Shown: positions 1 to 9,196 of the stretch, one piece after another | Position numbering within the stretch: the stretch's first letter is position 1 | Layout: every line of letters starts with the position of its first letter | Source: JADCRZ01 sp041751095 | Lineage (GTDB): Bacteria > Bacteroidota > Bacteroidia > Chitinophagales > Chitinophagaceae | Length of the DNA stretch: 64,000 nt | Assembly (NCBI GenBank): GCA_041751095.1 | Contig: JBGSYC010000057.1 | Span: forward strand, 42,539 to 106,538 | Direction: 5' to 3' | Made by a program: the position numbers and the translations under genes | The notes under the pieces: generated by a model | Seen by the model: only the letters and a program-made list of their open reading frames with translations | The model's database searches: none | Told to the model about the DNA's origin: nothing

Positions 1-98
1 CTGACACGCATAAATGATCTAAATTTCACCACATGGTTATTAATCTTTGTTGTTGCTTGTGGTGTAAGTTTTGCATAAAGTAGATAAATTAAAAAATC

Positions 99-383
99 AT
101 GAACGATAATACAGATGAAAAGCCGAACGATCAACAGGACACTCCCGCCGGCCAGGATCAAGCCGGAACAGCTTCCGCCGGGTCAAATACCATCAAAGAC
201 CCGGATGACTGGACTACCGGAAATGAGGCTATGACGGGTGCACAGCGGTCGTACCTGAAAACGCTTTCCGATGAAGCAGGAGAAGAGCTTGATGAAAATC
301 TTTCCAAAGCAGAAGCTTCAAAACGGATCAATGAACTGCAACAAAAAACTGGCCGGGGAGTAGATAATCGCGGACAATCCTGA
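99..383 (+). CDS. DUF3072 domain-containing small protein
   Basis: A 94-residue hydrophilic protein with no signal peptide or membrane segment. The first 30 residues are low-complexity (Asn, Asp, Gln, Ala, Gly). The rest carries the conserved core of the DUF3072 family: a KDPDDWTTGNEAMTGAQ stretch, then RSYLKTLSDEAGEE, then KAEASKRINELQ. The family is short, cytoplasmic and of unknown function; the order of motifs and the length match it well. The ATG follows an A+T-rich leader. The gene stands alone: the next gene to the right is on the opposite strand and ends about 190 bases away. Confidence 0.85.
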   Translation: MNDNTDEKPNDQQDTPAGQDQAGTASAGSNTIKDPDDWTTGNEAMTGAQRSYLKTLSDEAGEELDENLSKAEASKRINELQQKTGRGVDNRGQS

Positions 384-540
384 TGCACAACGCCGCCTCC
401 TTGAGGTGGTTGCTTTCAGACCGGGGATTTGTTCACAAAGTTTTGATCTCCTGCTTGCAAGTTTGTAAATAAGCATTACGGACTCAGCGAAAGGAGTAGC
501 TTTTGAATGAAAGCTGAGGAGAGCAGGCTACACGTCGAAT

Positions 541-560
541 AACGCCTCTTAACAGGCGTT
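541..560. terminator. Short hairpin 3' of the acidic-protein gene
   Basis: A perfect 7-bp inverted repeat (AACGCCT, loop CTTAAC, AGGCGTT) lies 10 bases beyond the stop codon of the leftward acidic-protein gene. There is no clear T-run after it on either strand, so intrinsic termination is only a guess. It sits between two converging genes. Confidence 0.35.
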
Positions 561-570
561 GAATCCTTTC

Positions 571-1128
571 TCAGGGCGTTCCCCCGGTGATATTATCGTT
601 ACTGTCGCTTCCGAGGCTGTAAGCATTATTTTCCTCGTCTTCTTCACCGATTGCTTCAGCGGCATCATCGGCATCTGCGCCGGAGATATCGAGGTCTGCG
701 CCTGATACATCTGTTCCGAGGCTACCCTCATTAAGCATTTCGCCCTCGAAATCCATAGTATCAAGGCCAGCCTCCCGAAGCCTGATGTTATCGGTGGTTG
801 GCGTTTCCTCATCCGTATTTTGCAGCATTGAAAGTTCACTCCCGGTTACATCAGCATCCGTACCCATAAAGATCGCTGAATCATCATCATCTTCATCATC
901 AAAAAGCCCTACACCTTCCTCATCATCTGAGGATATAGTGGTATCAGCGAGTTCGCCCAGTGCAGGTGCAAAAACATGCTCCTGCCCTGGGATATCTGCG
1001 ACGTCCGGAAGGTCTAAGATCACTTCCTCAGGTTTCATTCTTTCTTCATCGTGTGGAGAATCCGGAAGGTCTCCGGCCTGTGATAAGCGATGCTTCTGAC
1101 TTTCTCCATTATTTTCCTGATCAGGCAT
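571..1128 (-). CDS. Highly acidic hypothetical protein
   Basis: About 185 residues, very rich in Asp and Glu, including an EEGVGLFDDEDDDDS tract. It has no signal peptide or transmembrane segment and looks intrinsically disordered. The C-terminal half repeats Gly-Ala-Asp and Ser-Gly-Ala-Asp units (DVSGADLDISGADADDA). No known domain is recognised. The reading frame stays open to a GTG at 1176, but the ATG at 1128 is preferred because the extra 16 residues are hydrophobic, unlike the rest, and the DNA upstream of 1128 looks like an A+T-rich leader. It lies 72 bases downstream of the glycosidase-like gene on the same strand and is probably co-transcribed with it. Confidence 0.6.
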   Translation of the reverse strand: MPDQENNGESQKHRLSQAGDLPDSPHDEERMKPEEVILDLPDVADIPGQEHVFAPALGELADTTISSDDEEGVGLFDDEDDDDSAIFMGTDADVTGSELSMLQNTDEETPTTDNIRLREAGLDTMDFEGEMLNEGSLGTDVSGADLDISGADADDAAEAIGEEDEENNAYSLGSDSNDNITGGTP

Positions 1129-1200
1129 AGATAAGAATTGATTTTCTAAATTTATTGTAACAAGTTCGGCTTGCACCTGAAAACATCAAACAAAAATAAA

Positions 1201-2484
1201 TTAATTAATTAAAACACCGGCCGGTTCAGGCGCCAGGTTGTCGCGCCGGTCTGCAACCAAAGCGCTGTGCACAACGGTTTGGCTTCTGGAAGCGTTGATG
1301 GCCTCTTTTACCAGCTCCACAGATTTAAGTAAAGCATCGGCGTAGGGCTTATGAAGAACTCTCCGGGGAGGCTCTTCCGAACCCTGCTCTACGTCCCAAA
1401 GGCCGGAGTTGTACCAGGGGTGAAGGTGATCCCAGTCTGGCCGGTCGATTATAGGATACAGGCAAATTCCCCAGAGCGGCATATTCTCCCTGATCACTTT
1501 AGCGCATTCTTTTCCAATGTATTCTATCCAATTCGGACGGTGCTCTTCCGAATGGCTGGTTTCCGTAAGTGCTATTGGCCTTTGATAGCGATCATATGCT
1601 TCGCGCAATAAACTGCTGAGGGGTCTCCATCGCGGATCGTGGTCGTCATTAAACCAGGGTAAAAACTGGTGTGCGCCGTCGATCCATTGGTTGTTATAGT
1701 AAAAGTTAAAACCAAGAATATCAATATACTCCGGTGAGCCTCCCAATTCGGGGCACATGCGGCCTCCCAGCATGTCAACCGCCTGATATTGAATTTGGTG
1801 GGAAGCCACCGCCTGCGCAACCACATCGGGGTCGGCATCAAGCGGAGGAACCATATTAACCAAAGGTTCCGTGGTGAGGATGCGGATACCAGGGTCTGCT
1901 TCCCGCATTGCTGCAACGCCTTCAATATAGGCTCGCATCAAAGCATATTTAACTTCCCATCCCTGGCCCCAGCAATAAGGTGAAGTGCCCCGGGCATCTC
2001 CGCCCAGCCATGAAAGAAAGCTTACTTCGTTGATAGGGGTTACAATTAATGGCCCCACCGGGCAAATTTCCCGGTAAAAGAGAACAAACGACCGGCAAAC
2101 CGCTGCAAAACGCCGCGCGAATAACGGATGAAGCGGGGTCAGATCATCCGGAAAACCAAAATGGCAAATGTCCCATACCTGTTGAATTCCGTTTACACGG
2201 GCATGCCTGATCATGGTTGCCACAGTGCTCCAGTCATAATGATAAGGCCTTTTTTCAACAAAGCTCCACCTGATTCCTTCGCGTACCGTACGTATGCCGA
2301 AAGGCTTCAATTGCCGGTAATCTTCATCAATCAGTGCGAGGTGGCCGGTAACATTGAGAAAGTCAACCCGGTGCCCGAAAGCATTCAGCTTATCTGTACA
2401 TTCGTAACCAGCCATCCAAAACGAGCTAAACGGGTTTTCGTGGTAACGTGGTGGATTTGAAGAATGAGGTCCTGAAGAAATCAT
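1201..2484 (-). CDS. Clan GH-A glycosidase-like protein (GH1-related)
   Basis: A 427-residue protein without a signal peptide, so probably cytoplasmic. It has features of a (beta/alpha)8 retaining glycosidase. A TPINEVSFLSW segment near residue 150 resembles the acid/base Asn-Glu motif. IALTETSHSEE near residue 305 resembles the nucleophile strand, with Glu in a TET context. FNFYYNNQW near 265 and WDICHFGFPDD near 105 are also typical of GH1-like folds. Sequences of this kind are often annotated as beta-glucosidase/6-phospho-beta-glucosidase-related, and the substrate is unknown. It is the first gene of a likely two-gene leftward unit with the acidic protein. The ATG at 2484 follows a long non-coding region. 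Confidence 0.7.
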   Translation of the reverse strand: MISSGPHSSNPPRYHENPFSSFWMAGYECTDKLNAFGHRVDFLNVTGHLALIDEDYRQLKPFGIRTVREGIRWSFVEKRPYHYDWSTVATMIRHARVNGIQQVWDICHFGFPDDLTPLHPLFARRFAAVCRSFVLFYREICPVGPLIVTPINEVSFLSWLGGDARGTSPYCWGQGWEVKYALMRAYIEGVAAMREADPGIRILTTEPLVNMVPPLDADPDVVAQAVASHQIQYQAVDMLGGRMCPELGGSPEYIDILGFNFYYNNQWIDGAHQFLPWFNDDHDPRWRPLSSLLREAYDRYQRPIALTETSHSEEHRPNWIEYIGKECAKVIRENMPLWGICLYPIIDRPDWDHLHPWYNSGLWDVEQGSEEPPRRVLHKPYADALLKSVELVKEAINASRSQTVVHSALVADRRDNLAPEPAGVLIN

Positions 2485-2966
2485 AACGAAAATGAAGATT
2501 TATGTATGATAAATGTATGCTGAGTCACTGTGTTACAATCGAAAGGGCTATATTAAACAATTCTTTCTATCCTTTGCAATTCGATACTAACCATGCAAAG
2601 AAAGGTAAAAGCATGTAAAAGGATATCCCTGAATTATCTTATTAATAATATTGTGCCAGGAGCAAACCCGCCCGGCCATCCGGTATTATGGAAAGTGAGA
2701 CCCTGGTGGTTTTCTTCCCGGTGCTTCTACCACGGAGAACCAATGGCTGCGGCTCTTTATGGTTGCCCTTTGTGCTACCGCTTTGTGTTGGCCGTGGTTC
2801 CCTCCGACACCAATTTAACCACGTAGTAGAGGCACAACCATAAGCCCAAACGTAACATCACGTAAAAACTTAGTGAACTCCGTGGTGCAGGAATTTGACG
2901 GATAAGCCATGAAATTCCCAGTTGATACAATTTGCCTATCTTAAGGTGATAAACCTGTTTGCGGTT
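2485..2966. other. Intergenic region with repeat-like DNA
   Basis: About 480 bases between divergent genes (glycosidase leftward, membrane protein rightward). Bases 2690 to 2890 hold a degenerate repeat, listed separately. The remainder is A+T-rich and should contain the promoters of both flanking genes. No convincing small gene was found: a 77-codon open frame at 2593-2826 overlaps the repeat and resembles no protein. Confidence 0.6.
2690..2890. repeat. Degenerate CCACGGAG/CTCCGTGG-type intergenic repeat
   Basis: This stretch contains several copies of the words CCACGGAG and CTCCGTGG, with GTGGTTCCCTCC at 2794-2805 and AACCACGTAGTAGAGGCACAA nearby. It looks like the 'accacagag...cacggag' intergenic repeats that recur in many Bacteroidota genomes. 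The reverse complement of the 12-base word at 2794-2805 recurs at 25399-25410, in another intergenic region of this window. The function is unknown and the exact borders are uncertain. Confidence 0.45.
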
Positions 2967-4478
2967 ATGATGCGGGGAAAGATTATCCACCATACAATAT
3001 TACTCCATGCAATTTTCTTTCTTGGCTGCTCATTCCTGGGGACGCTTTTGCTTACAATTAAACCTGATGTATTTTTTTCCGGAGATGCAGGTTTGAAGTT
3101 TTTGATGATCAAACAGGTGGGTTTTGGAGGCGGGTTCATGAAATTAGATACAAAACAACCTTTGTGGGTAGAGCAAATATGGGCAGAAGGATTCTTCCCG
3201 TTTAAACCCCCTTTTGTCTACACCACTAACCAGGGAAGAATCGTTTCCTTTCCACCGTTGTTCCAATTGATCAATGCAGTATTCTTTAAGGCGTTTGGTT
3301 TTCCCGGGTTGTATGTTATCCCGTGCTTAAGCATTCCTGCATTATGGGCATGGTTTGTTTTCGCCTTACGAAAATTTGCACTTTCACCAATTGTTATCGC
3401 TGCAGCACTGTTCCTGCTGGCGTTCTGTTCTCCCGTTACCCTCTATGGAGCCGTTTACTGGGAACACAGCCTGGCTATTTTCCTGGTTTTCAGCGGGGCC
3501 GCATTTATTGTTGTTCAGCCGGCATCTTTTGTGAATTCGATTATCTCAGGAGTATTAACCGGCTTATCAATTTGGCTGAGGCCAGAGGCAATGGTGTTCT
3601 GCGGATTGCTGATGCTAACGGTAATGTATAACTTCTATCAAGGCAAACGGATGCAGAACCTTCTATTTGTCTGTGCTGCGAGTGTTTTAATTGCTGTCTT
3701 TTTTGTTTTTAACCAGCTTGTATATGGAAATATGTTTGGTGCGCACAGTTACCAGGTATTGAATGAAAGCAGCGTAAACGAATTGAAACGCTATTGGAAT
3801 CTCTTAACGCATATCAACCTCAGACTGATCATATTTTTTCCGGTCGCTGTTATCTTTTATTTCCTTGCAGCTTACCTGTTGGCACGAAGACCGGCTGTGC
3901 CACCACCGGTTATCCAACTGTCGGTTATCGTCATTTGTTTCCTGATCCTTACGCCTCTTATATTGCCTAATGCGGGCGGAAAACAATGGGGACCACGCTA
4001 TTTCCTTCCGATAATACCTGTTATGCTTTTTACCATTTGCGCCTCCTTGCCCCATCTCCCTGGTATAAGTAGCCGCCAAAAAACAGTGCTGCCGGTGATG
4101 ATATGTTTCGCTGCTTACAGCTTCTTTCTAAATGTTTATATGGCGGGTAAAACATTAAAAGAGGATTATGCCTACAGAGTTACACCCGGACTGAACTTCC
4201 TGAAGAGCCGCCCGGCCAATGTTATTGTAGTTCAGAACCAATACGTAGCCCAGGAGTTCGCAGCAATTTTTACAAGCATGGTGGTCTTTCTTGCGGAAAA
4301 TGAAAATAGCTCGCGGATACTTGGTATAAAACTAAAGTCTGCCGGCATCTCGGATTTTGTGTACATCTCCTTTGGGACAACCAGCCTCCTGCCGGTCAAT
4401 GACTACTATCAGCGCATCTCTGAACCGCAAATAAAAGGCAATTACAGATTTGTTGAATACCGCCTGGCGACGGAATGA
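2967..4478 (+). CDS. Polytopic membrane glycosyltransferase-like protein (GT-C fold, LA_3751/LA_3752-like)
   Basis: About 503 residues with roughly ten hydrophobic segments. The first periplasmic loop carries FFSGDAGLKFLMIKQ, placing an Asp-Ala-Gly where GT-C enzymes keep a catalytic acidic residue, followed by the KPPFVYTTNQGRIVSFPP loop. This pattern matches the LA_3751/LA_3752 family of putative membrane glycosyltransferases, thought to transfer sugars from lipid-linked donors outside the inner membrane. The donor and acceptor are not known. A TTG at 2922 also opens the frame, but the ATG pair at 2967/2970 directly precedes a typical basic-then-hydrophobic N-terminus and is preferred. It converges with the patatin gene. 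Confidence 0.65.
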   Translation: MMRGKIIHHTILLHAIFFLGCSFLGTLLLTIKPDVFFSGDAGLKFLMIKQVGFGGGFMKLDTKQPLWVEQIWAEGFFPFKPPFVYTTNQGRIVSFPPLFQLINAVFFKAFGFPGLYVIPCLSIPALWAWFVFALRKFALSPIVIAAALFLLAFCSPVTLYGAVYWEHSLAIFLVFSGAAFIVVQPASFVNSIISGVLTGLSIWLRPEAMVFCGLLMLTVMYNFYQGKRMQNLLFVCAASVLIAVFFVFNQLVYGNMFGAHSYQVLNESSVNELKRYWNLLTHINLRLIIFFPVAVIFYFLAAYLLARRPAVPPPVIQLSVIVICFLILTPLILPNAGGKQWGPRYFLPIIPVMLFTICASLPHLPGISSRQKTVLPVMICFAAYSFFLNVYMAGKTLKEDYAYRVTPGLNFLKSRPANVIVVQNQYVAQEFAAIFTSMVVFLAENENSSRILGIKLKSAGISDFVYISFGTTSLLPVNDYYQRISEPQIKGNYRFVEYRLATE

Positions 4479-4648
4479 AAAATTTTACTCAACCCGGCCT
4501 TAACCGATGAACTGATATCCTGTTGAGTGTTTCTAAAGTTTGTTCTAATTATTGAACACAACTGTTTCATAAACAGCTACGATGCTTACATCGGGTTAGC
4601 GGGTGGAAAGAGGCCTTTAGCTACATCATTCGATCGTGCAAATCCGGC

Positions 4649-6892
4649 CTAAAATGGAATCCCGATATTCACGTAGCTCCTTATGTTTTTTGACTGATCG
4701 GAATACATGGCGCTGAGTTCAAGAGGCCCGAAGGCAAAATTATAAGCAAATGTCAGAGAATACCCGGAGAGGAAATCGGGGCTTTTATAAAAAGAGCTTT
4801 TACCGATGAGATTATTTACCAGGGCATTTCCCCTCCCGATGAGGTAAGTATTGTTAAACAACTGGTATCGTAACCCCATCTGAAACGCCAGTAAACCCGG
4901 TGAGTAAAATGTTCCTTCTCTTAAGCCCGCAAAGGTAATCTGGTTGCGGAAGAGACCCGTAAGACCGCCAATTAAAAATTCGTTCATTATGTTTTTCCTA
5001 TACCGGAAATTTAAGCCGGCCTGTGTATGAGTGGTAAACACCATCCGTGTGCCAAGCGGGGTATAACTTTCGAGGTTTAGCAGTATCCGCCTGTAGCTGT
5101 CGAATCCTACTCCGGCAGAATCCATATCTGTCAGGGGCTTACCATCTGATAGAACCGTGAGGTCGGCATGCTGTTTAAAGATGAGGTCACCTTCAATATC
5201 CATTTTAACACCCTTCCTGGGGTAAACGCTCCTGTTTAATGAATTGTGCTTTACAAAAGCAAACGCGGAAGAAAAATGATTTTTCCCTTTTAGCTGCAGC
5301 CCCAATTCAATTGAAGGATTGTATCTTATCCATTCAAAGCGACTGCCTATTCCTACGGTAAGGTGACGCTGGGTGGAAAACTGGAACCTGCCTTCTACAT
5401 TGAAATAGTTCTGAAGATACACACCGTCCTCTTTGAACTTATCGTATGTTGTAAAATTCAAGCGCTCAACCCTCGTTCCGGCTATGAAGGCAAAGTTTTT
5501 CAGCCTTCCAATATATTGTAAGTGTTCAGCCCTTAGCCGCATGTTTTCACCAATATTTACGGTTACAAGGTTTCTCGAATTAGGGATGAGCAGATTCCGT
5601 TGCGTTATGTTTGCTATGATGCTGATACCACCAAATTCATTGTAATGAATTGCTGGTTTTAGAAAGGTGAGGGCATTTTCAGTAACATCGAAAACAATTT
5701 TCTTTGAACCGTCGGGCTGTGGAATGAGTGAATATACAATGCGGTTATAATAGCGAGTACCGAATGCCTTTCGCACCATTGCAGAAAGATCCTTCGGCTT
5801 GTAATAACGATCCGTCAATAAATTCATGGTATTAAAAAAGAACTCAGGCGAAGTATGTTTTAGCCCTTTTACTTCGTACGAAGATATCCTTGAAGTATAA
5901 TTCGGTGGAAGCCTGTGTTTAATGATTTTCTGTTTGCCATAAATTGCATCGAGAGAATCAACGAGCATTTTAAACCGGGGGTATACCATTCTTCCCTGTT
6001 CGAGCCCTGCCTGGATGATCTCTTCAGACTCGTTAAAACTACCCATCGTGTATTTATCAAGATCTACAGGTATATAAATATCACACAACGGCACTTCGTT
6101 CTTCCTGTCTTCTGCTTCCCTGAAGAAGGCCACCTGGAAGAGGATCTGAAATGCATTCAGGATCTTTGAAGACGGGTAAAGGCCCGTGGCAACATTGCTT
6201 CCCACGACGAAATCCGCTCCCATTTCTTTTACATCCCGAACGGGAAAATTTCGAACTATCCCTCCATCCACAAGTTTCCTGTCTTCATAATCGATTGCAG
6301 TAAAAAGCGAAGGAATAGCCATGCTTGCACGAATGGCCGTGACGATTTCGCCCTTGTCCATCACTACTGCTTCACCGCTGCTTACATTTGTCGCAATGCA
6401 TTTGAATGGAATTTTGAATTTGGAAAAGTCCTTTACATCGGCTACGGGTGCAAACAGTTCTGCCAGGCGCAACCATAGTTCCTGACCTCCTAAAACGCCG
6501 CTTGGCAGGCTGAACCTGTTATTTTCCCATGGCAGCTCGATGCTGTATTTTCCGTACTCCTCTTTTTCTTCCATTATCATGCTTGCTAATGAAGACTGGT
6601 TGCTTAGAAGAAGATCCCAGTCTACCCTATGAGCCAGCGTTTCAATGGAATCAGCGGAATAACCAATAGCGTACAACCCTCCTATAACGCTGCCCATGCT
6701 TGTTCCGGTGATATAGTCTATCTTAAGGCCTGCCGAATCGATGGCTTTAAGAATGCCGATATGAGCCAGCCCTTTTGCTGCACCGCCACTTAATGTAAGT
6801 CCGATCTTGGGCCTCGAAGTACGACTTTGCGCAAACCCGGGATTATAAAAAACCATAGTAGCCGCAAGCAGAAAAAAGTAACGGATAAACAT
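4649..6892 (-). CDS. Patatin-like phospholipase with C-terminal outer-membrane barrel
   Basis: About 747 residues. A signal peptide (MFIRYFFLLAA...GFAQ) is followed by a patatin domain: the oxyanion-hole motif SGGAAKG, the nucleophile elbow GTSMG (Ser about residue 65 from this start) and the Asp-Gly-Gly of LVDGGIVRNFP (about residue 209), completing the Ser-Asp dyad. The following ~130 residues look like a POTRA-type linker. The C-terminal half is rich in amphipathic beta-strands and ends in Phe (NIGIPF), as in Omp85-type barrels. This domain order is that of PlpD-like type Vd autotransporter lipases, common in Bacteroidota. The upstream frame extends nine codons to 6919, but the ATG at 6892 starts the signal peptide. 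Confidence 0.88.
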   Translation of the reverse strand: MFIRYFFLLAATMVFYNPGFAQSRTSRPKIGLTLSGGAAKGLAHIGILKAIDSAGLKIDYITGTSMGSVIGGLYAIGYSADSIETLAHRVDWDLLLSNQSSLASMIMEEKEEYGKYSIELPWENNRFSLPSGVLGGQELWLRLAELFAPVADVKDFSKFKIPFKCIATNVSSGEAVVMDKGEIVTAIRASMAIPSLFTAIDYEDRKLVDGGIVRNFPVRDVKEMGADFVVGSNVATGLYPSSKILNAFQILFQVAFFREAEDRKNEVPLCDIYIPVDLDKYTMGSFNESEEIIQAGLEQGRMVYPRFKMLVDSLDAIYGKQKIIKHRLPPNYTSRISSYEVKGLKHTSPEFFFNTMNLLTDRYYKPKDLSAMVRKAFGTRYYNRIVYSLIPQPDGSKKIVFDVTENALTFLKPAIHYNEFGGISIIANITQRNLLIPNSRNLVTVNIGENMRLRAEHLQYIGRLKNFAFIAGTRVERLNFTTYDKFKEDGVYLQNYFNVEGRFQFSTQRHLTVGIGSRFEWIRYNPSIELGLQLKGKNHFSSAFAFVKHNSLNRSVYPRKGVKMDIEGDLIFKQHADLTVLSDGKPLTDMDSAGVGFDSYRRILLNLESYTPLGTRMVFTTHTQAGLNFRYRKNIMNEFLIGGLTGLFRNQITFAGLREGTFYSPGLLAFQMGLRYQLFNNTYLIGRGNALVNNLIGKSSFYKSPDFLSGYSLTFAYNFAFGPLELSAMYSDQSKNIRSYVNIGIPF

Positions 6893-7090
6893 ATTATCAA
6901 AGGTCTGGAAAGGTACCACTTAAAAATAAATGCGCGTTCATTATCAATTTTGACCGGTGAGTCAATAGGGAATTTGCCATTTCGCGATGATGTCCTGGCG
7001 CAACATTCTTTGCCATGTTGATCCTGTGGGAACCCGCCGCAGCCGGCCAGCGCCGGCAACATCCCTGCCGGTAGCGCACACCATCCTGCA

Positions 7091-9112
7091 TCAGGATGTT
7101 AAGCCTGATTCCAGCTTAACAATCTGATCGAATACGGCTTCATATTGTGCATCAGCCTTCGCTATTTCTTTAGCGGTGTCTTTTAACAAGACCTCCGTTT
7201 GCGTGAATTTATTTTTATCTGAATATATAACTGGGGTGCTCAGGGAATCTTCCAGTTCTTTTTTCCGGCTGTGCAATTTTGCGAGCTGTTCCTCCAATTG
7301 CTGAAAAAGCCGCTGCTGCTTCTGCAACTCTTTTTTTACGTCTTTGTTAATGGCCGTTCTGGCATTGTCTGCGGGCTGGGCGTTTGTAACAGCGGCTTTA
7401 GTCGCGGGAAAGGTTTTTTCATTTCCTGAGCCGTTTTGATGTAATCTTTTCTGATCAATTGCCGGCTGTATGTTTTCTGCTTTTTTACCAGCTGTCAGCG
7501 CTTTGGCTTCTGCCGCCCTTCTTTCTTTCCAATCCACCCATTCTGCATAAGTGCCTTTAAACTCCCTGATCTTCAGATCATCGATCTCCCATATCTTATT
7601 AGCTGTTTTTGAAATAAAATAACGGTCGTGACTCACCAATATCAGGCTTCCCTCATATTTATTCAAAGCATCAACGAGCAGTTCACAGGAGTGTATATCA
7701 AGGTGGTTGGTAGGCTCATCAAGCATCAGGAAATTGGCTTTGCTTACGATCGTTTTTGCCAGCGCCACCCTTGCCTTTTCACCTCCGCTAAGTACTTTAA
7801 TTTTTTTCTCAACATCATCACCGCTGAACAAAAAACATCCAAGTAAAGTGCGCAGTTCCATTTCTGTTTTCTGGCTGCCGCACAGCTTCATTTCATCGAG
7901 CACCGTATTGTTTACATTCAGGGCTTCAAGCTGGTGCTGTGCATAAAAGCTTTCATCTACGTTATGTCCCCATTTTCGTTCTCCCCCGAATTGCTCTACT
8001 CCGGCGATGATCCGGAGCAGAGTGGACTTTCCTTTCCCGTTGGCGCCAATCAGCGCAATTTTATCACCCCTGTCAATTTCGGCTGAAGCGTTTTCAACGA
8101 TTTTAATATCGCCGAAGTGTTTGCTTACATTCTTTAACGTAACCAGTATCCTGCCGGGAGTTTTGTCTACCTGGAAATTGATCCTGATATTCGGCCTTTC
8201 AATTTCCACGTCCTCGATCCTGTCAAGCCGGTCAAGCCTTTTTACAACACTTTGCGCTGCGGCCGCTTTACTGGCTTTGGCTTTAAAGCGTTCAATGAAA
8301 CGCTCCTGCTGCCGGATATAATCCTGCTGGTTTTCATATGCGCGTTGCTGTATTTCTACCCGCTGCACTTTTTCGGTTTCGTAGAAGTCGTAATTACCGA
8401 TATAGATATGTAGTTCTTTCTGGTACAGCTCGACTATCTTGTTCACCATCCTATTGAGAAAAAATTTGTCGTGCGAAACGATAACAACCGATCCTTTAAA
8501 ATGCTGAAGGTATTTTTCCAGCCATTCTATCGAAGGCAGGTCGAGGTGATTGGTAGGCTCATCAAGCAGGAGCAGGTCTGGCTGCTGAAGGATCATTTTT
8601 GCCAGGAGAACACGCATCCGCCAGCCACCGCTGAATTCCCTGAAAGGGCGTTGAAGATCGGCATTCGAAAAACCGAGCCCCTGCAACACCTCTTCTGTTT
8701 TATGGTGAATGTTATAGCCACCAAGGGTTTCAAGCTCATGTAATTTATCGCTATATACGTGCAGCAGTTTCTCATCGGATGTGGCTTCCAGCTGTCTGCC
8801 GATCTCTTCAATCTCTTTTTCCAGCAACAACACTTTTTCAAAAGCTCCCATGGCTACTTTCAATATGGAATCCCCCGTATCAAAGCTGAGCAGATCCTGG
8901 TGAAGATAACCAATCGTGGTCTCGCGGCCTTTTTCAACGGAGCCTTCAGAAGGCTGATATTCCCCGGCAAACAATTTTAATAACGTTGATTTGCCGGTAC
9001 CGTTATAACCGATCAATCCTATGCGCTCGTTTGGCTGAATGTGCCACGTGGCATCATTCACAATCGTTCTTGCGCCAAACTCAAACGTAACATTTTGTAA
9101 TCCGACTAACAT
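7091..9112 (-). CDS. ABC-F family ATPase
   Basis: A 673-residue soluble protein with two ABC nucleotide-binding domains and no membrane segments. The first domain has Walker A GYNGTGKST (about 35-43), signature SGGWRMR (about 161) and Walker B LLLDEPTNHLD (about 181). The second has GANGKGKST, SGGEKARVALAK and MLDEPTNHLD. Between them lies a charged helical linker (KVQRVEIQQRAYENQQDYIR), and the C-terminus forms a Lys/Gln/Glu-rich coiled coil as in Uup-type members. ABC-F proteins act on the ribosome in translation control or antibiotic protection; which role applies here is unknown. A TTG-N19-TATTTTTG promoter lies just upstream. Confidence 0.92.
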   Translation of the reverse strand: MLVGLQNVTFEFGARTIVNDATWHIQPNERIGLIGYNGTGKSTLLKLFAGEYQPSEGSVEKGRETTIGYLHQDLLSFDTGDSILKVAMGAFEKVLLLEKEIEEIGRQLEATSDEKLLHVYSDKLHELETLGGYNIHHKTEEVLQGLGFSNADLQRPFREFSGGWRMRVLLAKMILQQPDLLLLDEPTNHLDLPSIEWLEKYLQHFKGSVVIVSHDKFFLNRMVNKIVELYQKELHIYIGNYDFYETEKVQRVEIQQRAYENQQDYIRQQERFIERFKAKASKAAAAQSVVKRLDRLDRIEDVEIERPNIRINFQVDKTPGRILVTLKNVSKHFGDIKIVENASAEIDRGDKIALIGANGKGKSTLLRIIAGVEQFGGERKWGHNVDESFYAQHQLEALNVNNTVLDEMKLCGSQKTEMELRTLLGCFLFSGDDVEKKIKVLSGGEKARVALAKTIVSKANFLMLDEPTNHLDIHSCELLVDALNKYEGSLILVSHDRYFISKTANKIWEIDDLKIREFKGTYAEWVDWKERRAAEAKALTAGKKAENIQPAIDQKRLHQNGSGNEKTFPATKAAVTNAQPADNARTAINKDVKKELQKQQRLFQQLEEQLAKLHSRKKELEDSLSTPVIYSDKNKFTQTEVLLKDTAKEIAKADAQYEAVFDQIVKLESGLTS

Positions 9113-9138
9113 AATAATAAATACTTTTAAAAAGCAGG

Positions 9139-9168
9139 CAAAAATACCACAAACCAGCCTGATTCCAA
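9139..9168 (-). promoter_or_regulatory. Bacteroidota-type promoter for the ABC-F gene
   Basis: On the minus strand TATTTTTG (9146-9139) fits the -7 consensus TAnnTTTG exactly, and a TTG (9168-9166) lies 19 bases upstream at the expected -33 position. Transcription would begin about 15-20 bases before the ABC-F start codon at 9112. Confidence 0.55.
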
Positions 9169-9176
9169 TTAACCGT

Positions 9177-9184
9177 TATCTTTG
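9177..9184 (+). promoter_or_regulatory. TAnnTTTG -7 box for the DUF3347 gene
   Basis: TATCTTTG matches the Bacteroidota -7 consensus. No -33 TTTG is evident at the usual spacing. If it is used, the transcript begins after the TTG at 9182, so the in-frame ATG at 9197 must be the start codon, with a very short leader. Confidence 0.45.
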
Positions 9185-9196
9185 AAAAAAATTGTG

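Noticed and set aside
785..1099. Ser-rich 104-codon frame opposite the acidic protein gene
   Set aside because: Ser-rich composition is the expected antisense image of Asp/Glu codons; no start signal.
2593..2826. 77-codon open frame upstream of the membrane protein gene
   Set aside because: It lies in the repeat region, has a Trp/Pro/Cys composition typical of chance frames, and no RBS or motif.
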